A stretch of DNA of 56,110 bases from contig NZ_JAKRGC010000012.1 of NCBI RefSeq assembly GCF_022347745.1, positions 1 through 56,110 on the forward strand. Direction: 5' to 3'. A program made the translations under genes and the position numbers. This DNA comes from Streptomyces sp. OfavH-34-F. Lineage in GTDB: Bacteria > Actinomycetota > Actinomycetes > Streptomycetales > Streptomycetaceae. Below are positions 16,419-24,276 of this stretch, one piece after another. Position 1 is the stretch's first letter. Each line of letters begins with the position of its first letter. The notes under the pieces were generated by a model, which ran no database searches, had not been told where the DNA came from, and was given only the letters and a program-made list of their open reading frames with translations.

Positions 16419-17526
16419 CGGCGTGCTCCTTGCCGTCGTGGTCGTGGTCCGGGTGGCCGGCGTCCGCCCCGGTGGCGGCGACGGCGGTGTCGAAGGCGGC
16501 CAGACAGCGCGCCCAGACCGGGTCGGTCACGTCCCGGTCCGCGCCGTCGAGCTCCGCGAGCAGCGGCCACAGCTCCGCCGAGAAGGCGCGGCCGGCCTCG
16601 GCCGGGAGCAGCGAGGGCAGGTTGTCGATGGCGATGAGGTCGGCGGGGTGGTCCCCGTCGCGCAGCCGGCGCACCGGCCGGTCCCAGTCGGTGAGTTCGG
16701 TGTAGACGGGCAGGGCGTTGCAGGCCGAGGTGACATCGCAGGTGACGTCCGCGATCACGGCCGGGTGCCGGGGCCCGTCCAGGTCCGCGGGGGTCAGGAA
16801 GGGCGGCGCGGGCCGGTGCATCAGGACGGTGTTGACGAGGATGTCGTGGCCGAGCAGGGCGGCCCGGTCCAGCTCGGCCGTCTCCGCCACGTCCCACCGG
16901 GTGGGCTCGATGCCCGCCCTGGCCAGGGCGTCGCAGGCGCCGCGCCCGCTGCGGCCGAGGGCGCCGATGACCAGCGCGCGGTCGTCAGCGCCGTCCCCGG
17001 CGGCCGACTCCTCCAGCCGGGCGTTCAGCGCGTCCAGGCCGGTCGGGGTCAGCGGGGTGCGCAGCCGCCCGCGCCGGTGCAGGACGGCCAGGGCGGCGCC
17101 GGTGTAGCCCGCCCAGTAGCCGAAGGCGGCCAGCCGGCGGCCGGTGTCGTCGGTCAGGTACTCCAGATCGAGGAGTGCGCCGCCGCCCGCCGTGAACCGG
17201 CCGAGCAGTTCACCGGCCCCGGTCTGGCCCTTGTAGGCGTGCCCGAAGTAGATATGACGGCGCGTCAGTTTGACCGGGTCGTCGGGGAGTTCCTTCAGGC
17301 CGAGGATGTAGGCGCTGCCGGGCGCCCCGGTCCAGCTCCCCTCCGGGGCGGTCCGGCAGCCGGCGGCGGCGTAGTCGGCGAGCGGGAAGACGCGGTGCGC
17401 GGACTCCTCCACGGTGATCTCGGCGCCCCGGGCCACGAGGCGCGCGGCGTCCTCGGGGGCGAGGGGGGCGCGGCGCTCGCTCGGCCGGCATTCGGCCCGC
17501 ATCCAGAGGTGCGGATTCTTCGACAT
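16408..17526 (-). CDS. Saccharopine dehydrogenase (lysine-forming, Lys1-like)
   Basis: 372 residues of the alanine dehydrogenase/PNT-like NAD(P) family to which Lys1 belongs. The N-terminal half carries LWMRAECRPSERRAPLAPED (the substrate-site KxxERR-like stretch) and HIYFGHAYKGQTG; a Rossmann segment with VIGALGRSGRGACDAL follows, and the C-terminal half has IADVTCDVTSACN and IDNLPSLLP. In fungi this reaction interconverts saccharopine with lysine and 2-oxoglutarate. A lysine-forming/glutamate-forming pair beside a pathway that consumes lysine and emits aminoadipate semialdehyde is good evidence for lysine recycling. Ribosome-binding site GGGAG; first gene after a 154-base AT-richer gap that probably holds the promoter. 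Confidence 0.85.
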   Translation of the reverse strand: MSKNPHLWMRAECRPSERRAPLAPEDAARLVARGAEITVEESAHRVFPLADYAAAGCRTAPEGSWTGAPGSAYILGLKELPDDPVKLTRRHIYFGHAYKGQTGAGELLGRFTAGGGALLDLEYLTDDTGRRLAAFGYWAGYTGAALAVLHRRGRLRTPLTPTGLDALNARLEESAAGDGADDRALVIGALGRSGRGACDALARAGIEPTRWDVAETAELDRAALLGHDILVNTVLMHRPAPPFLTPADLDGPRHPAVIADVTCDVTSACNALPVYTELTDWDRPVRRLRDGDHPADLIAIDNLPSLLPAEAGRAFSAELWPLLAELDGADRDVTDPVWARCLAAFDTAVAATGADAGHPDHDHDGKEHADAH

Positions 17527-17552
17527 CTTTCTCGATTCTCCCTCATGGGGAA

Positions 17553-17572
17553 ACTGCCGTTTTTATGGCAGT
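17553..17572. promoter_or_regulatory. Inverted repeat in the promoter gap before the lysine-recycling/hydrazine operon
   Basis: ACTGCC (17553-17558) and GGCAGT (17567-17572) form a perfect 6-base inverted repeat with an AT-only-like 8-base spacer, in the 154-base gap between the P450 stop and the saccharopine dehydrogenase start. This gap is conspicuously AT-richer than its surroundings. It could be an operator or a small leader hairpin 27 bases upstream of the start codon. No known regulator consensus is recognised. Confidence 0.4.
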
Positions 17573-17680
17573 AAATTCAACGGAAAAGGGCAGGAGGTGG
17601 CCCGGGACGTGCTCCTCGCGGCGGTGCGGGCGGGCTACGCCGTCACAACGGCTGTCCCGCCGGCCGTCACGGCAGCCGCG

Positions 17681-18811
17681 TCACAGCACCGGGATACGGG
17701 CGTTGGGCAGTGGCCGGTAGGTCAGGTCGGCCGGGCGTTCCGGGTGGTGGCCGCGGTCCAGCAGCGTCCCGACGACGGCCGTGGCGATCGCGACCGCCAG
17801 TTCCTCGCCGGGACAGCGGTGGGCGCCGGCGCCGAAGGTGAAGACGACCGGGTCCTCGCGGCCGGGCCGGAAGGCGTGCGGCTCCGGGTTGACCGCCCGG
17901 TCCCGGTTGGCGGCGGCGAGCAGCACGAGCACCTGCTCGCCCGGCGCCACCTCGGCGGTGCCGTGGCGGAAGGGTTCGGCGGCGAAGCGGCGGGTGTTCT
18001 GGACGGGCGCGTCGTGCCGGACGACCTCCCGGACGAACGCCTCCAGCGCCTCCGCGGTCTTCGGGGTCTCCTCCCTGGTCAGGGCCAGCAGCGTGTTCCC
18101 GATGAGCCCCGCCGTGGCGTCGTACGTCTGGGACAGGAACCCGACCGCGTTGGCCAGCAACGGGGCGGTCCCGGTCCAGGAGTCCTCCCGGGCGGCCCGG
18201 ACCAGCGCGGCGAGCAGCCCGTTCCCGGCGGCGTCCGGGTCCTCGACGCCGGGGCCGAGCAGTTCGCGGAGCCGGGCCGCCGCGAGCGCCGCGGTCCGCT
18301 GCTGCTCCGGCGTGGCCAGGGCCGGGATGCACTGGACGAACTCACCGGTGAGCCGGGCGGCCTCCGCCGATCCGTCGGCGTCCAGGCCGCACAGGGCCGC
18401 CACGACGCGGGCGGGGACGGCGAACATCAGCTCCTCGAAGGGGACGTCGCCGCCCTCCGCGAGCACCGCGCGGGTCTGCCCGGCGGCGAGCCGTGCGGCG
18501 TGCGCGGGGTCCACCTCGCCGAGGGCCTTGACCACCACGCCCTTCAACCGCCGCTGGAGGCCGCCGTCGGTCATGCGCACCAGGTCCCCGAAGACCTCGC
18601 CGGCGGCGGTGCCGGTGATCCCGGCGGGCACCGGCTCGGCGGCCGGGCGGACCCGCAGGGCGCGGGAGTCCAGCACGGCGCGCACCGCCGCCGCGTCCGC
18701 CGCGACCCAGGCGTTCAGTCCGGGGTCGAAGGCGAAGGGGCGCTCGGCGACCAGCACCGCGTAGCCGGGGTAGGGGTCGGCCAGCCTGACCGCTTCGAGG
18801 GGGGTGGGCAC
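17681..18811 (-). CDS. Cytochrome P450
   Basis: 376 residues from a GTG at 18811 that has AAGGAG eight bases upstream. A longer start (GTG 18877) exists but lacks a ribosome-binding site. Motifs: heme loop FGAGAHRCPGE with the Cys ligand, ExxR in EAFVREVVR, and an I-helix reading SQTYDATAGL. The usual AGx(D/E)T is therefore QTYDAT, with Ala at the conserved proton-relay Thr and a Thr one place later. This suggests an unusual oxygen-activation environment or a non-hydroxylating reaction. It follows the acyl-CoA dehydrogenase in the same direction. Substrate unknown. Confidence 0.9.
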   Translation of the reverse strand: MPTPLEAVRLADPYPGYAVLVAERPFAFDPGLNAWVAADAAAVRAVLDSRALRVRPAAEPVPAGITGTAAGEVFGDLVRMTDGGLQRRLKGVVVKALGEVDPAHAARLAAGQTRAVLAEGGDVPFEELMFAVPARVVAALCGLDADGSAEAARLTGEFVQCIPALATPEQQRTAALAAARLRELLGPGVEDPDAAGNGLLAALVRAAREDSWTGTAPLLANAVGFLSQTYDATAGLIGNTLLALTREETPKTAEALEAFVREVVRHDAPVQNTRRFAAEPFRHGTAEVAPGEQVLVLLAAANRDRAVNPEPHAFRPGREDPVVFTFGAGAHRCPGEELAVAIATAVVGTLLDRGHHPERPADLTYRPLPNARIPVL

Positions 18812-18892
18812 CTGGGGTTCTCCTTGCTGGATGTCCGGCGTCGCGGTGGCCCCGGGGGTGCGGGGCGGTGGGATCACCGAGGGCAGAATGCG

Positions 18893-20101
18893 TCAGAGGT
18901 AGCGGGCGGGGAGGGCGGCACGCCGGGCGTCGAGCGTGCCCGCGATCGTCAGCCGCATGACCTCCGACGTCCCCTCGTAGATCCGCAGGGCGCGGATCTG
19001 CCGGTAGAGGCGCTGGGTGACGCCGTCCCCGGCCACCCCGGCCGCGCCGAGGAGCTGGACGGCGGAGTCGATCACCCGCTGGGCCTCCTCGGTGGCGTAC
19101 AGCTTGGCGATGCCGGAGTGCCGGGCGAAGCGCCTGCTGCCGCGGTCGGCCTCCCAGCCGGCCCGCGCCACCAGGAGCGCGGCGGCGTTGAGGCGTACGT
19201 CCATGTCGGCCAGGGCCGCCTTGGTGAGCTGGAGGTCGATCAGCTTCTGGGTGCCGATCCGGCGGGTGCGGGCGTGGGCCAGCGCGGTGTCGGCGGCGCG
19301 GCGGGCGAAGCCGAGGGCGGCGGCGCCGACCGTCATCCGGGCCCGCTCCAGCAGGTCCATGGCGATGACGAAGCCCTTGCCCGGCCTGCCCAGGACCGCG
19401 TCGGCGGGCAGTCGGCAGTGGTCGAAGGCGAGAGGGGCGAAGGCGCGCGGGGCGATCGCGTCCAGCCGTTCGCCGGCCCGGAGCCCCTCGGTGGCGGCCG
19501 GGACGAGGAAGGCGGTGAGCCCGAGCGGGCCGGGGCCCTCGCCGGTGCGGGCGACGACGACGTACAGGTCCGCGATGCCGGCGTGCGCGATCCACGCCTT
19601 CTCGCCGTGCAGGACGTAGCCGCCGTTCTCGTCGCGCTCGGCCCGCAGGGCGATCGAGGCGAGGTCCGAACCGGCCTCGGGTTCGGAGACCGCGAAGGCG
19701 CCGATGAGCGTGCCCCGCGCCATGCCGGGCAGGTAGCGCTCCTTCTGCTCCTGGCTGCCGTACCGGATGACCGGCGTGGCGGCGAGGGTCTGGATGGAGA
19801 ACGCGAAGTCGGCCAGGTCCTCGGCGTAGGCGAGCGCCTCGCGCGTCAGGCAGACGCTCCGCAGGTCGCCGTCCCCCTCGCCGGCGCCGGCGGCCGGGTC
19901 GAGGAAGGCGAGCCGGCCCTCGTCGCCGAGCAGCCGCACCAGGCGCCGCCCGGCCTTCTCCGGGTCCTCCCGGTGGACGTCCTTCCACTGGGGGGCGCGG
20001 GCGTCGCACCAGGTGCCGACGGTGTCCGCGAGACGGCGGTGGCGGTCTTCGTAGAAGGGGAGGGCGAGGATGTCCGGGTCGTAGGCGCTGGTGAGTTCCA
20101 C
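18893..20101 (-). CDS. Acyl-CoA dehydrogenase family flavoenzyme
   Basis: 402 residues with the family features FAVSEPEAGSDLAS (FAD/substrate loop), GEKAWIAHAGIADLYVV, and YEGTSEVMRL near the C-terminus, containing the glutamate that acts as base in many members. The GTG start at 20101 has GGAG upstream and directly follows the HDO gene. In primary metabolism it would desaturate an acyl-CoA. In hydrazine pathways such as azaserine, relatives oxidise carrier-bound hydrazinoacetyl groups to the hydrazone level, which is an attractive role here. That role is inferred from family and context, not from a residue signature. Confidence 0.9.
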   Translation of the reverse strand: MELTSAYDPDILALPFYEDRHRRLADTVGTWCDARAPQWKDVHREDPEKAGRRLVRLLGDEGRLAFLDPAAGAGEGDGDLRSVCLTREALAYAEDLADFAFSIQTLAATPVIRYGSQEQKERYLPGMARGTLIGAFAVSEPEAGSDLASIALRAERDENGGYVLHGEKAWIAHAGIADLYVVVARTGEGPGPLGLTAFLVPAATEGLRAGERLDAIAPRAFAPLAFDHCRLPADAVLGRPGKGFVIAMDLLERARMTVGAAALGFARRAADTALAHARTRRIGTQKLIDLQLTKAALADMDVRLNAAALLVARAGWEADRGSRRFARHSGIAKLYATEEAQRVIDSAVQLLGAAGVAGDGVTQRLYRQIRALRIYEGTSEVMRLTIAGTLDARRAALPARYL

Positions 20102-20124
20102 GGGGCTTCTCCGTTGGGGAGGCG

Positions 20125-22338
20125 TCAGATGAGGAGGCCGGCGTCGCCGTCGGCGGGGGCGGCGGCCTGCGCGGCGAGGACCCGGCCGACCAGCTGGTGT
20201 TCGACGAAGTACGCGAAGGAGGCGTAGCCGCGCCAGACGCGGCGCCACTCGCGCTGGACGGCCTCCTCGCCGGAGTCGCGGCGGACGCCGTCGAGGAAGG
20301 CGACGATGATGTCGGCCGACTGGCGGGCGTGCCCGGCGGAGAAGTTGTCGATGGACAGGTGCGCCTGCTCGTAGCTCACGTCGAGGTTGTGGCGGCGCAG
20401 CTTCTGTATCTCGTGCAGGCGCATCGCGCCGAGCCCGAACATCTCGATGCCCAGGTTGTAGCCGAGGATCTCGTTGTAGAGGGAGTCGGGGAACAGCGAC
20501 AGGCACATCTGGTGGACGGAGAAGCCGTAGAGCCCGTCCGGCAGGTCGCCCTGGTCCAGGAAGGCGTCCTGGCGGATGTGCGGCAGGTGGATGTCCATGC
20601 TGGCCAGCACCTGGTGGATGAGGGTGATGTGATTCTTGTCGAGGTCGCCGCGGCCCATCTCGTCGGCGTAGATGGAGAAGAGCATGTGGTCGCTCTGCCG
20701 GTGGTTGCGGCCGAGGTTGCCGATGCGCTGGGCCCAGGTGCCGTCGATCAGGCTGCCGAGGGCGAAGGTGGTCTGGCCGAAGATCACCGTCTCGCGGTCG
20801 GGGATCTCGGTGAGCGGCCGGTACGGGTCGACCAGCTTGTCCCAGTAGATGGCGTCGACCCGTGCCATCAGGGCCTCGGGGGTGTAGTCGAAGTAGGCGG
20901 CGTCGGTGAGGGTGCCGCCGGAGCCGTGCGTGAACAGCAGTTCCGCGTCGGCGAGTCCGGCCTCGGCGCGGGCCCGCGCGGTCGCCAGGATGTGCGGGAA
21001 CCGCTCGTAGTTGACGACGCGGTGGAACAGCTGCCGGTCGTCCAGGTCCGCGGGCGCCTCGGTGAGCAGCGTGTCGTCCGGGTCGGCGGCGCACAGGGCG
21101 GCGGTCCAGGCGGCGGCCCGGTCGTCGCCCGCGGTGTTCGGCCGGAAGTCGAGGTCCGCCGGTTCGCCGGCCGCGACGGCCTCGGCCCAGCGGGTGAAGA
21201 CGCCCGCCTCGTGCTCGTCGAAGATGCCGAACATCGGGCCGCCGAACTTGATGGACCGCAGGAACCGGCACACCCCCTCGCGGGCGGGCCTGAGCTGCCG
21301 GGCCTCGCGGAATTGGGCGACGAAGGCCGCCACGTCCAGGTTCTCGTCGTCCAGCCAGTCCGACAGTTTCCGGTCGCCGAGCCGCACCCCGCGGTGCTGG
21401 CGGCCGGCGTACGGGGCGTGCCGGGCGACGATCCGTCCGACCTGGGCGTCCAGGGAGAGGCCGTCGTGCCAGTCGGCCAGTTCGCGCAGGAGGGCGGCGT
21501 GCTCCCGCTCCAGGCGCAGCACCAGGGCGACGGCGCCGGCCAGCCGCCGGCGGTCCCGTTCGCCGGTGGGCGAGCCGGCGGTCAGCGCGAGGTATTCGGC
21601 GAGGACGGCGCGGGCGTCCTCCTCGGCCGGGAAGGCGGTGTCGGTGCCCAGCAGCAGGTCGTCGGCGCCGAGCGCGGTCATCGCGTAGTACACGCCCACC
21701 ACTTCGGGCAGGAAGGACGCGGGCAGCCGGGAGAGCGCGAGGTGGAAGGAGGCGTGCAGCACGGTCAGCGGGCGCGCCTCGGTCTCCTTGAGGAAGTCGA
21801 CGGTCTCGATCGCGGGCAGGTGGACGTCGAGTCCGGCGAGGGCGCGGCGCCGCCGGGCGAGCAGTCCGCGCTCCGGCGTGCCCTCGCCCTGGAGCCGGAA
21901 GTAGTGCCCGAAGAGGCTGTTGACGACGATCGCGGGCTGGGTGGCGGTCTGCGAGACGCTCTCCAGCCAGCAGCCGGCGAGCAGTGTCAGGGGGGCGCGC
22001 TGGCGCAGGGCGAGCCGGTAGGTGTGCGGGTCGCGTGCGCGCACCGCGGTGAGCAGCGGTGCCAGTTCGTCGCGGGTGCGCCGGACGCGGTCGGCGAGGG
22101 CGTCGGCGTCGGTGCCGGGGTCGGCCTCGCCGGTGGGCAGGAAGGCGTGCAGGACCCGGCGGGCGACGAGCAGGGTGGTCTCGCTCTCCTGGTCGCCGAG
22201 GAGTTGCCGGAACAGGCCGGCCGCTCCGGCGTCGAGGACGCCGTCGGCCTCCTTCGCGGCGTCCGGGCTGAACCGGAAGCCGTCGCGGGGCAGGGAGGTG
22301 GTGGCGTCGGGCAGGGTGAATCCGGGGTGCGCGGTCAT
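20125..22338 (-). CDS. Heme-oxygenase-like diiron oxidase (HDO) with degenerate N-terminal duplicate
   Basis: 737 residues. The C-terminal part (about 500-700) has a full set of HDO metal-ligand candidates: E560, H570 (spacing 10 as in SznF), E632, H660, D664 and H670, in IYADEMGRGD...NH, GIEMFG and HLSIDNFSAGH. HDO enzymes do N-oxygenation, decarboxylation or C-C cleavage. The N-terminal part (about 100-230) aligns to the same region without gaps over some 45 residues (offset 411: LF142/LF553, Y146/Y557, HLP173/HLP584, FL182/FL593). There the ligands are lost: E560 becomes L149, H570 becomes L159, E632 becomes T221. The start overlaps the KAS III stop (ATGA). Role in the pathway unknown; N-oxygenation of a hydrazine or amine is plausible. 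Confidence 0.83.
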   Translation of the reverse strand: MTAHPGFTLPDATTSLPRDGFRFSPDAAKEADGVLDAGAAGLFRQLLGDQESETTLLVARRVLHAFLPTGEADPGTDADALADRVRRTRDELAPLLTAVRARDPHTYRLALRQRAPLTLLAGCWLESVSQTATQPAIVVNSLFGHYFRLQGEGTPERGLLARRRRALAGLDVHLPAIETVDFLKETEARPLTVLHASFHLALSRLPASFLPEVVGVYYAMTALGADDLLLGTDTAFPAEEDARAVLAEYLALTAGSPTGERDRRRLAGAVALVLRLEREHAALLRELADWHDGLSLDAQVGRIVARHAPYAGRQHRGVRLGDRKLSDWLDDENLDVAAFVAQFREARQLRPAREGVCRFLRSIKFGGPMFGIFDEHEAGVFTRWAEAVAAGEPADLDFRPNTAGDDRAAAWTAALCAADPDDTLLTEAPADLDDRQLFHRVVNYERFPHILATARARAEAGLADAELLFTHGSGGTLTDAAYFDYTPEALMARVDAIYWDKLVDPYRPLTEIPDRETVIFGQTTFALGSLIDGTWAQRIGNLGRNHRQSDHMLFSIYADEMGRGDLDKNHITLIHQVLASMDIHLPHIRQDAFLDQGDLPDGLYGFSVHQMCLSLFPDSLYNEILGYNLGIEMFGLGAMRLHEIQKLRRHNLDVSYEQAHLSIDNFSAGHARQSADIIVAFLDGVRRDSGEEAVQREWRRVWRGYASFAYFVEHQLVGRVLAAQAAAPADGDAGLLI

Positions 22339-23297
22339 CGGGACTCCGTGGTTTCGTCGCTCTCGGGCGGGGCGGCGGGCGGCTTGCGCAGGAGTACGCC
22401 GACGCGTACGCCCGGCACGCTCGACGCGAGGAGGTAGTGGCCGCCGTCGCGCAGCTGCCCCGCCCCGGCGCGGTCCACGAGGTTGATCAGGGGGTCGGCC
22501 GCGAAGCAGTGCCCGACGCGGGGGATGTTGTCGAGGTAGAGCTGCGCGGCCGTGAACCCGGCCTGGCGCTCCTTCAGTACGACGACCGGTTTGAAGAGGT
22601 TGGGGTGGAGCACCCCGTCCAGGTCTCCCGGGGTCAGTCCGAGCGGTGTCAGCGTACGGTCGTTGACCACCCGGGCCAGGTCCGAGCTGATCTCGTGGGA
22701 CCAGTCGAGGGAGGGCGGGTCCTGGGCGGCGGCCCCGCCGAGGATCTCGTACCGGTCGTCGCCGTGCGGCCGGTCGCTCACCAGGCAGGCGGCGGAGCCG
22801 TCGCTGAACAGGGCGAAGTTCTCCATGCGTTCCGCCTCGTCGGTGACCCGGTCGGTGGTGACGACCAGGACCGTGCGGTACTGCCCGGCGGCCACCATGG
22901 CCTGGGCCGTGCGGATGCCGGTGAGGAGGTTGGTGCAGCGGTTCAGGGTGATGCCGGTGAAGGCGGCGTCCCCGAGGCCGAGGCCGGTCATGACGGTCCG
23001 GACGAAGCCGCCGTGGGTGTGCGGGCCGCCGGGGAACCGGGTCGAGCACAGGACGAGGGCGTCGACCTGTTCGGGTCCGGTCCCGGCGGCGGCGAGCGTG
23101 GCCCGGCCGCTCCGCACGGCCAGCGTCTCCAGGTCCTCGGCGGTGCGGTGGACGGTGCCCCAGCCCCACAGCGCGGCCTTGGGCGGCATGCGCAGTTCCT
23201 GGGCGCGGGCGGTCAGGTTCGCGATCGACGTGTGGTCGGCCGGGTGCTCGCCGAGGACGTAGCGGGGGGCGGAGAGATGGACGGGTAAGGCGTTCAT
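22335..23297 (-). CDS. KAS III-like thiolase-fold enzyme, with a TTA codon
   Basis: 320 residues of the FabH/KAS III family. The nucleophile is Cys121 in ITLNRCTNLL and the first histidine is H231 in VLHPNLFK. The usual Asn of the Cys-His-Asn triad is replaced by His263 in VGHCFAADP. FabH relatives with altered triads include acyltransferases that make esters or amides, so this enzyme may transfer a carrier-bound acyl group rather than extend a chain. Codon 4 (23286-23288) is TTA, making translation bldA-dependent. It overlaps both neighbours by four bases (ATGA), between the PEP-mutase-family gene and the HDO gene. Substrate unknown. Confidence 0.85.
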   Translation of the reverse strand: MNALPVHLSAPRYVLGEHPADHTSIANLTARAQELRMPPKAALWGWGTVHRTAEDLETLAVRSGRATLAAAGTGPEQVDALVLCSTRFPGGPHTHGGFVRTVMTGLGLGDAAFTGITLNRCTNLLTGIRTAQAMVAAGQYRTVLVVTTDRVTDEAERMENFALFSDGSAACLVSDRPHGDDRYEILGGAAAQDPPSLDWSHEISSDLARVVNDRTLTPLGLTPGDLDGVLHPNLFKPVVVLKERQAGFTAAQLYLDNIPRVGHCFAADPLINLVDRAGAGQLRDGGHYLLASSVPGVRVGVLLRKPPAAPPESDETTESR

Positions 23298-24205
23298 GGT
23301 GCGGGATCACCTCCTGACCGGCCGGCCGGGCCGGTGGTCATGGTCGCGTTGGCGTCGGGGTAGGGCAGGGCGTCGGCCCCGAAGCCGAAGGTCCCGTGGG
23401 CGCGGATCTCCCCGGCGGCGCGGGCGACCGCGCCGAGCGCCGCCCGGGCCATCGCCGAGCCGACGCTGACGCGCCGCACGCCGAGCGCGCCCAGGTCCGC
23501 CAGGGACAGCGGGAGGGCGGGCGAGCCCATCAGGACGTTGACCGGTCGTCCGACGGCCGCGCACACCGCGCGGACCGCGTCGGCGTCCGGGAGGCCCGGC
23601 GCGTACAGGACGTCGGCGCCCGCCTCCTCGTACGCCCGCAGCCGGCGGATGGTGTCGGGCAGGTCGGCGCGGCCCTGGAAGAAGTTCTCGGCGCGGGCGG
23701 TCACGGTGAAGGGGAAGTCGAGTGCGCGGGCGGCGGCGACGGCCGCGGCCACGCGTTCCACCGCCTCCTCCAGGGGGCGTACGGGGTCGTCCGCCCGGCC
23801 CGTGGAGTCCTCGACCGAGCCGCCGACGAGGCCGGCCCCGGCGGCGAGCCGGATGGTCTCGGCGACGTCCTCGGGCTTGTCGCCGAAGCCGCTCTCCAGG
23901 TCGGCGGAGACCGGCAGATGGGTCGCCGCGACGATCTGCGCGGCGTTGGCGAGGACCGCCTGCCGGTCCACCCGGTTCGCGCCGTCCGGCAGGCCCAGCG
24001 CGTAGGCCAGTCCGGCGCCGGTGGTGGCGAGCGCGGCGAAGCCGAGTCCGGTCAGCAGCCGGGTGGTTCCGGCGTCCCACGGGTTGGGGACGACGAAGGG
24101 CTCGGGGCCCTCGTGGAGCCTGCGGAAGGCCAGGCCGCGGGCCCGCTGGTCGGCGGCGCTCAAGGGATTCTCGAGTCGGACTGAAGGAGGGACGGGCAGA
24201 GTCAT
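23294..24205 (-). CDS. Isocitrate lyase/PEP mutase family protein
   Basis: 303 residues of the ICL/PEPM TIM-barrel superfamily (methylisocitrate lyase, PEP mutase, oxaloacetate hydrolase). The metal-binding strand reads SADLESGFGDKPEDV, followed by GGSVEDSTG and a TARAEN strand where phosphonate and lyase members bind substrate. The KxCGH-type catalytic loop of true isocitrate lyases is not seen, so it is not housekeeping ICL; many uncharacterised members of this subfamily act as small C-C lyases. GAGG ribosome-binding site before the ATG at 24205. No phosphonate genes are nearby, so phosphonate formation is not supported. It may supply or split a small acid for the pathway. Confidence 0.83.
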   Translation of the reverse strand: MTLPVPPSVRLENPLSAADQRARGLAFRRLHEGPEPFVVPNPWDAGTTRLLTGLGFAALATTGAGLAYALGLPDGANRVDRQAVLANAAQIVAATHLPVSADLESGFGDKPEDVAETIRLAAGAGLVGGSVEDSTGRADDPVRPLEEAVERVAAAVAAARALDFPFTVTARAENFFQGRADLPDTIRRLRAYEEAGADVLYAPGLPDADAVRAVCAAVGRPVNVLMGSPALPLSLADLGALGVRRVSVGSAMARAALGAVARAAGEIRAHGTFGFGADALPYPDANATMTTGPAGRSGGDPAP

Positions 24206-24276
24206 GGCAGAAGTTCCTCAGGGACGCTCGGGCGTGTCCGGCGGATCAGGCCCTCGGTACGGACGGGTCGGGCAGG

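Noticed and set aside
18812..18877. Longer start (GTG 18877) for the P450
   Set aside because: No ribosome-binding site before it, whereas GTG 18811 has AAGGAG eight bases upstream; the extra residues would add only a disordered Pro/Thr tail.
23294..24205. Phosphonate biosynthesis from the PEP-mutase-family gene
   Set aside because: No phosphonopyruvate decarboxylase or other phosphonate gene is nearby, and the catalytic loop expected of PEP mutase is not evident.
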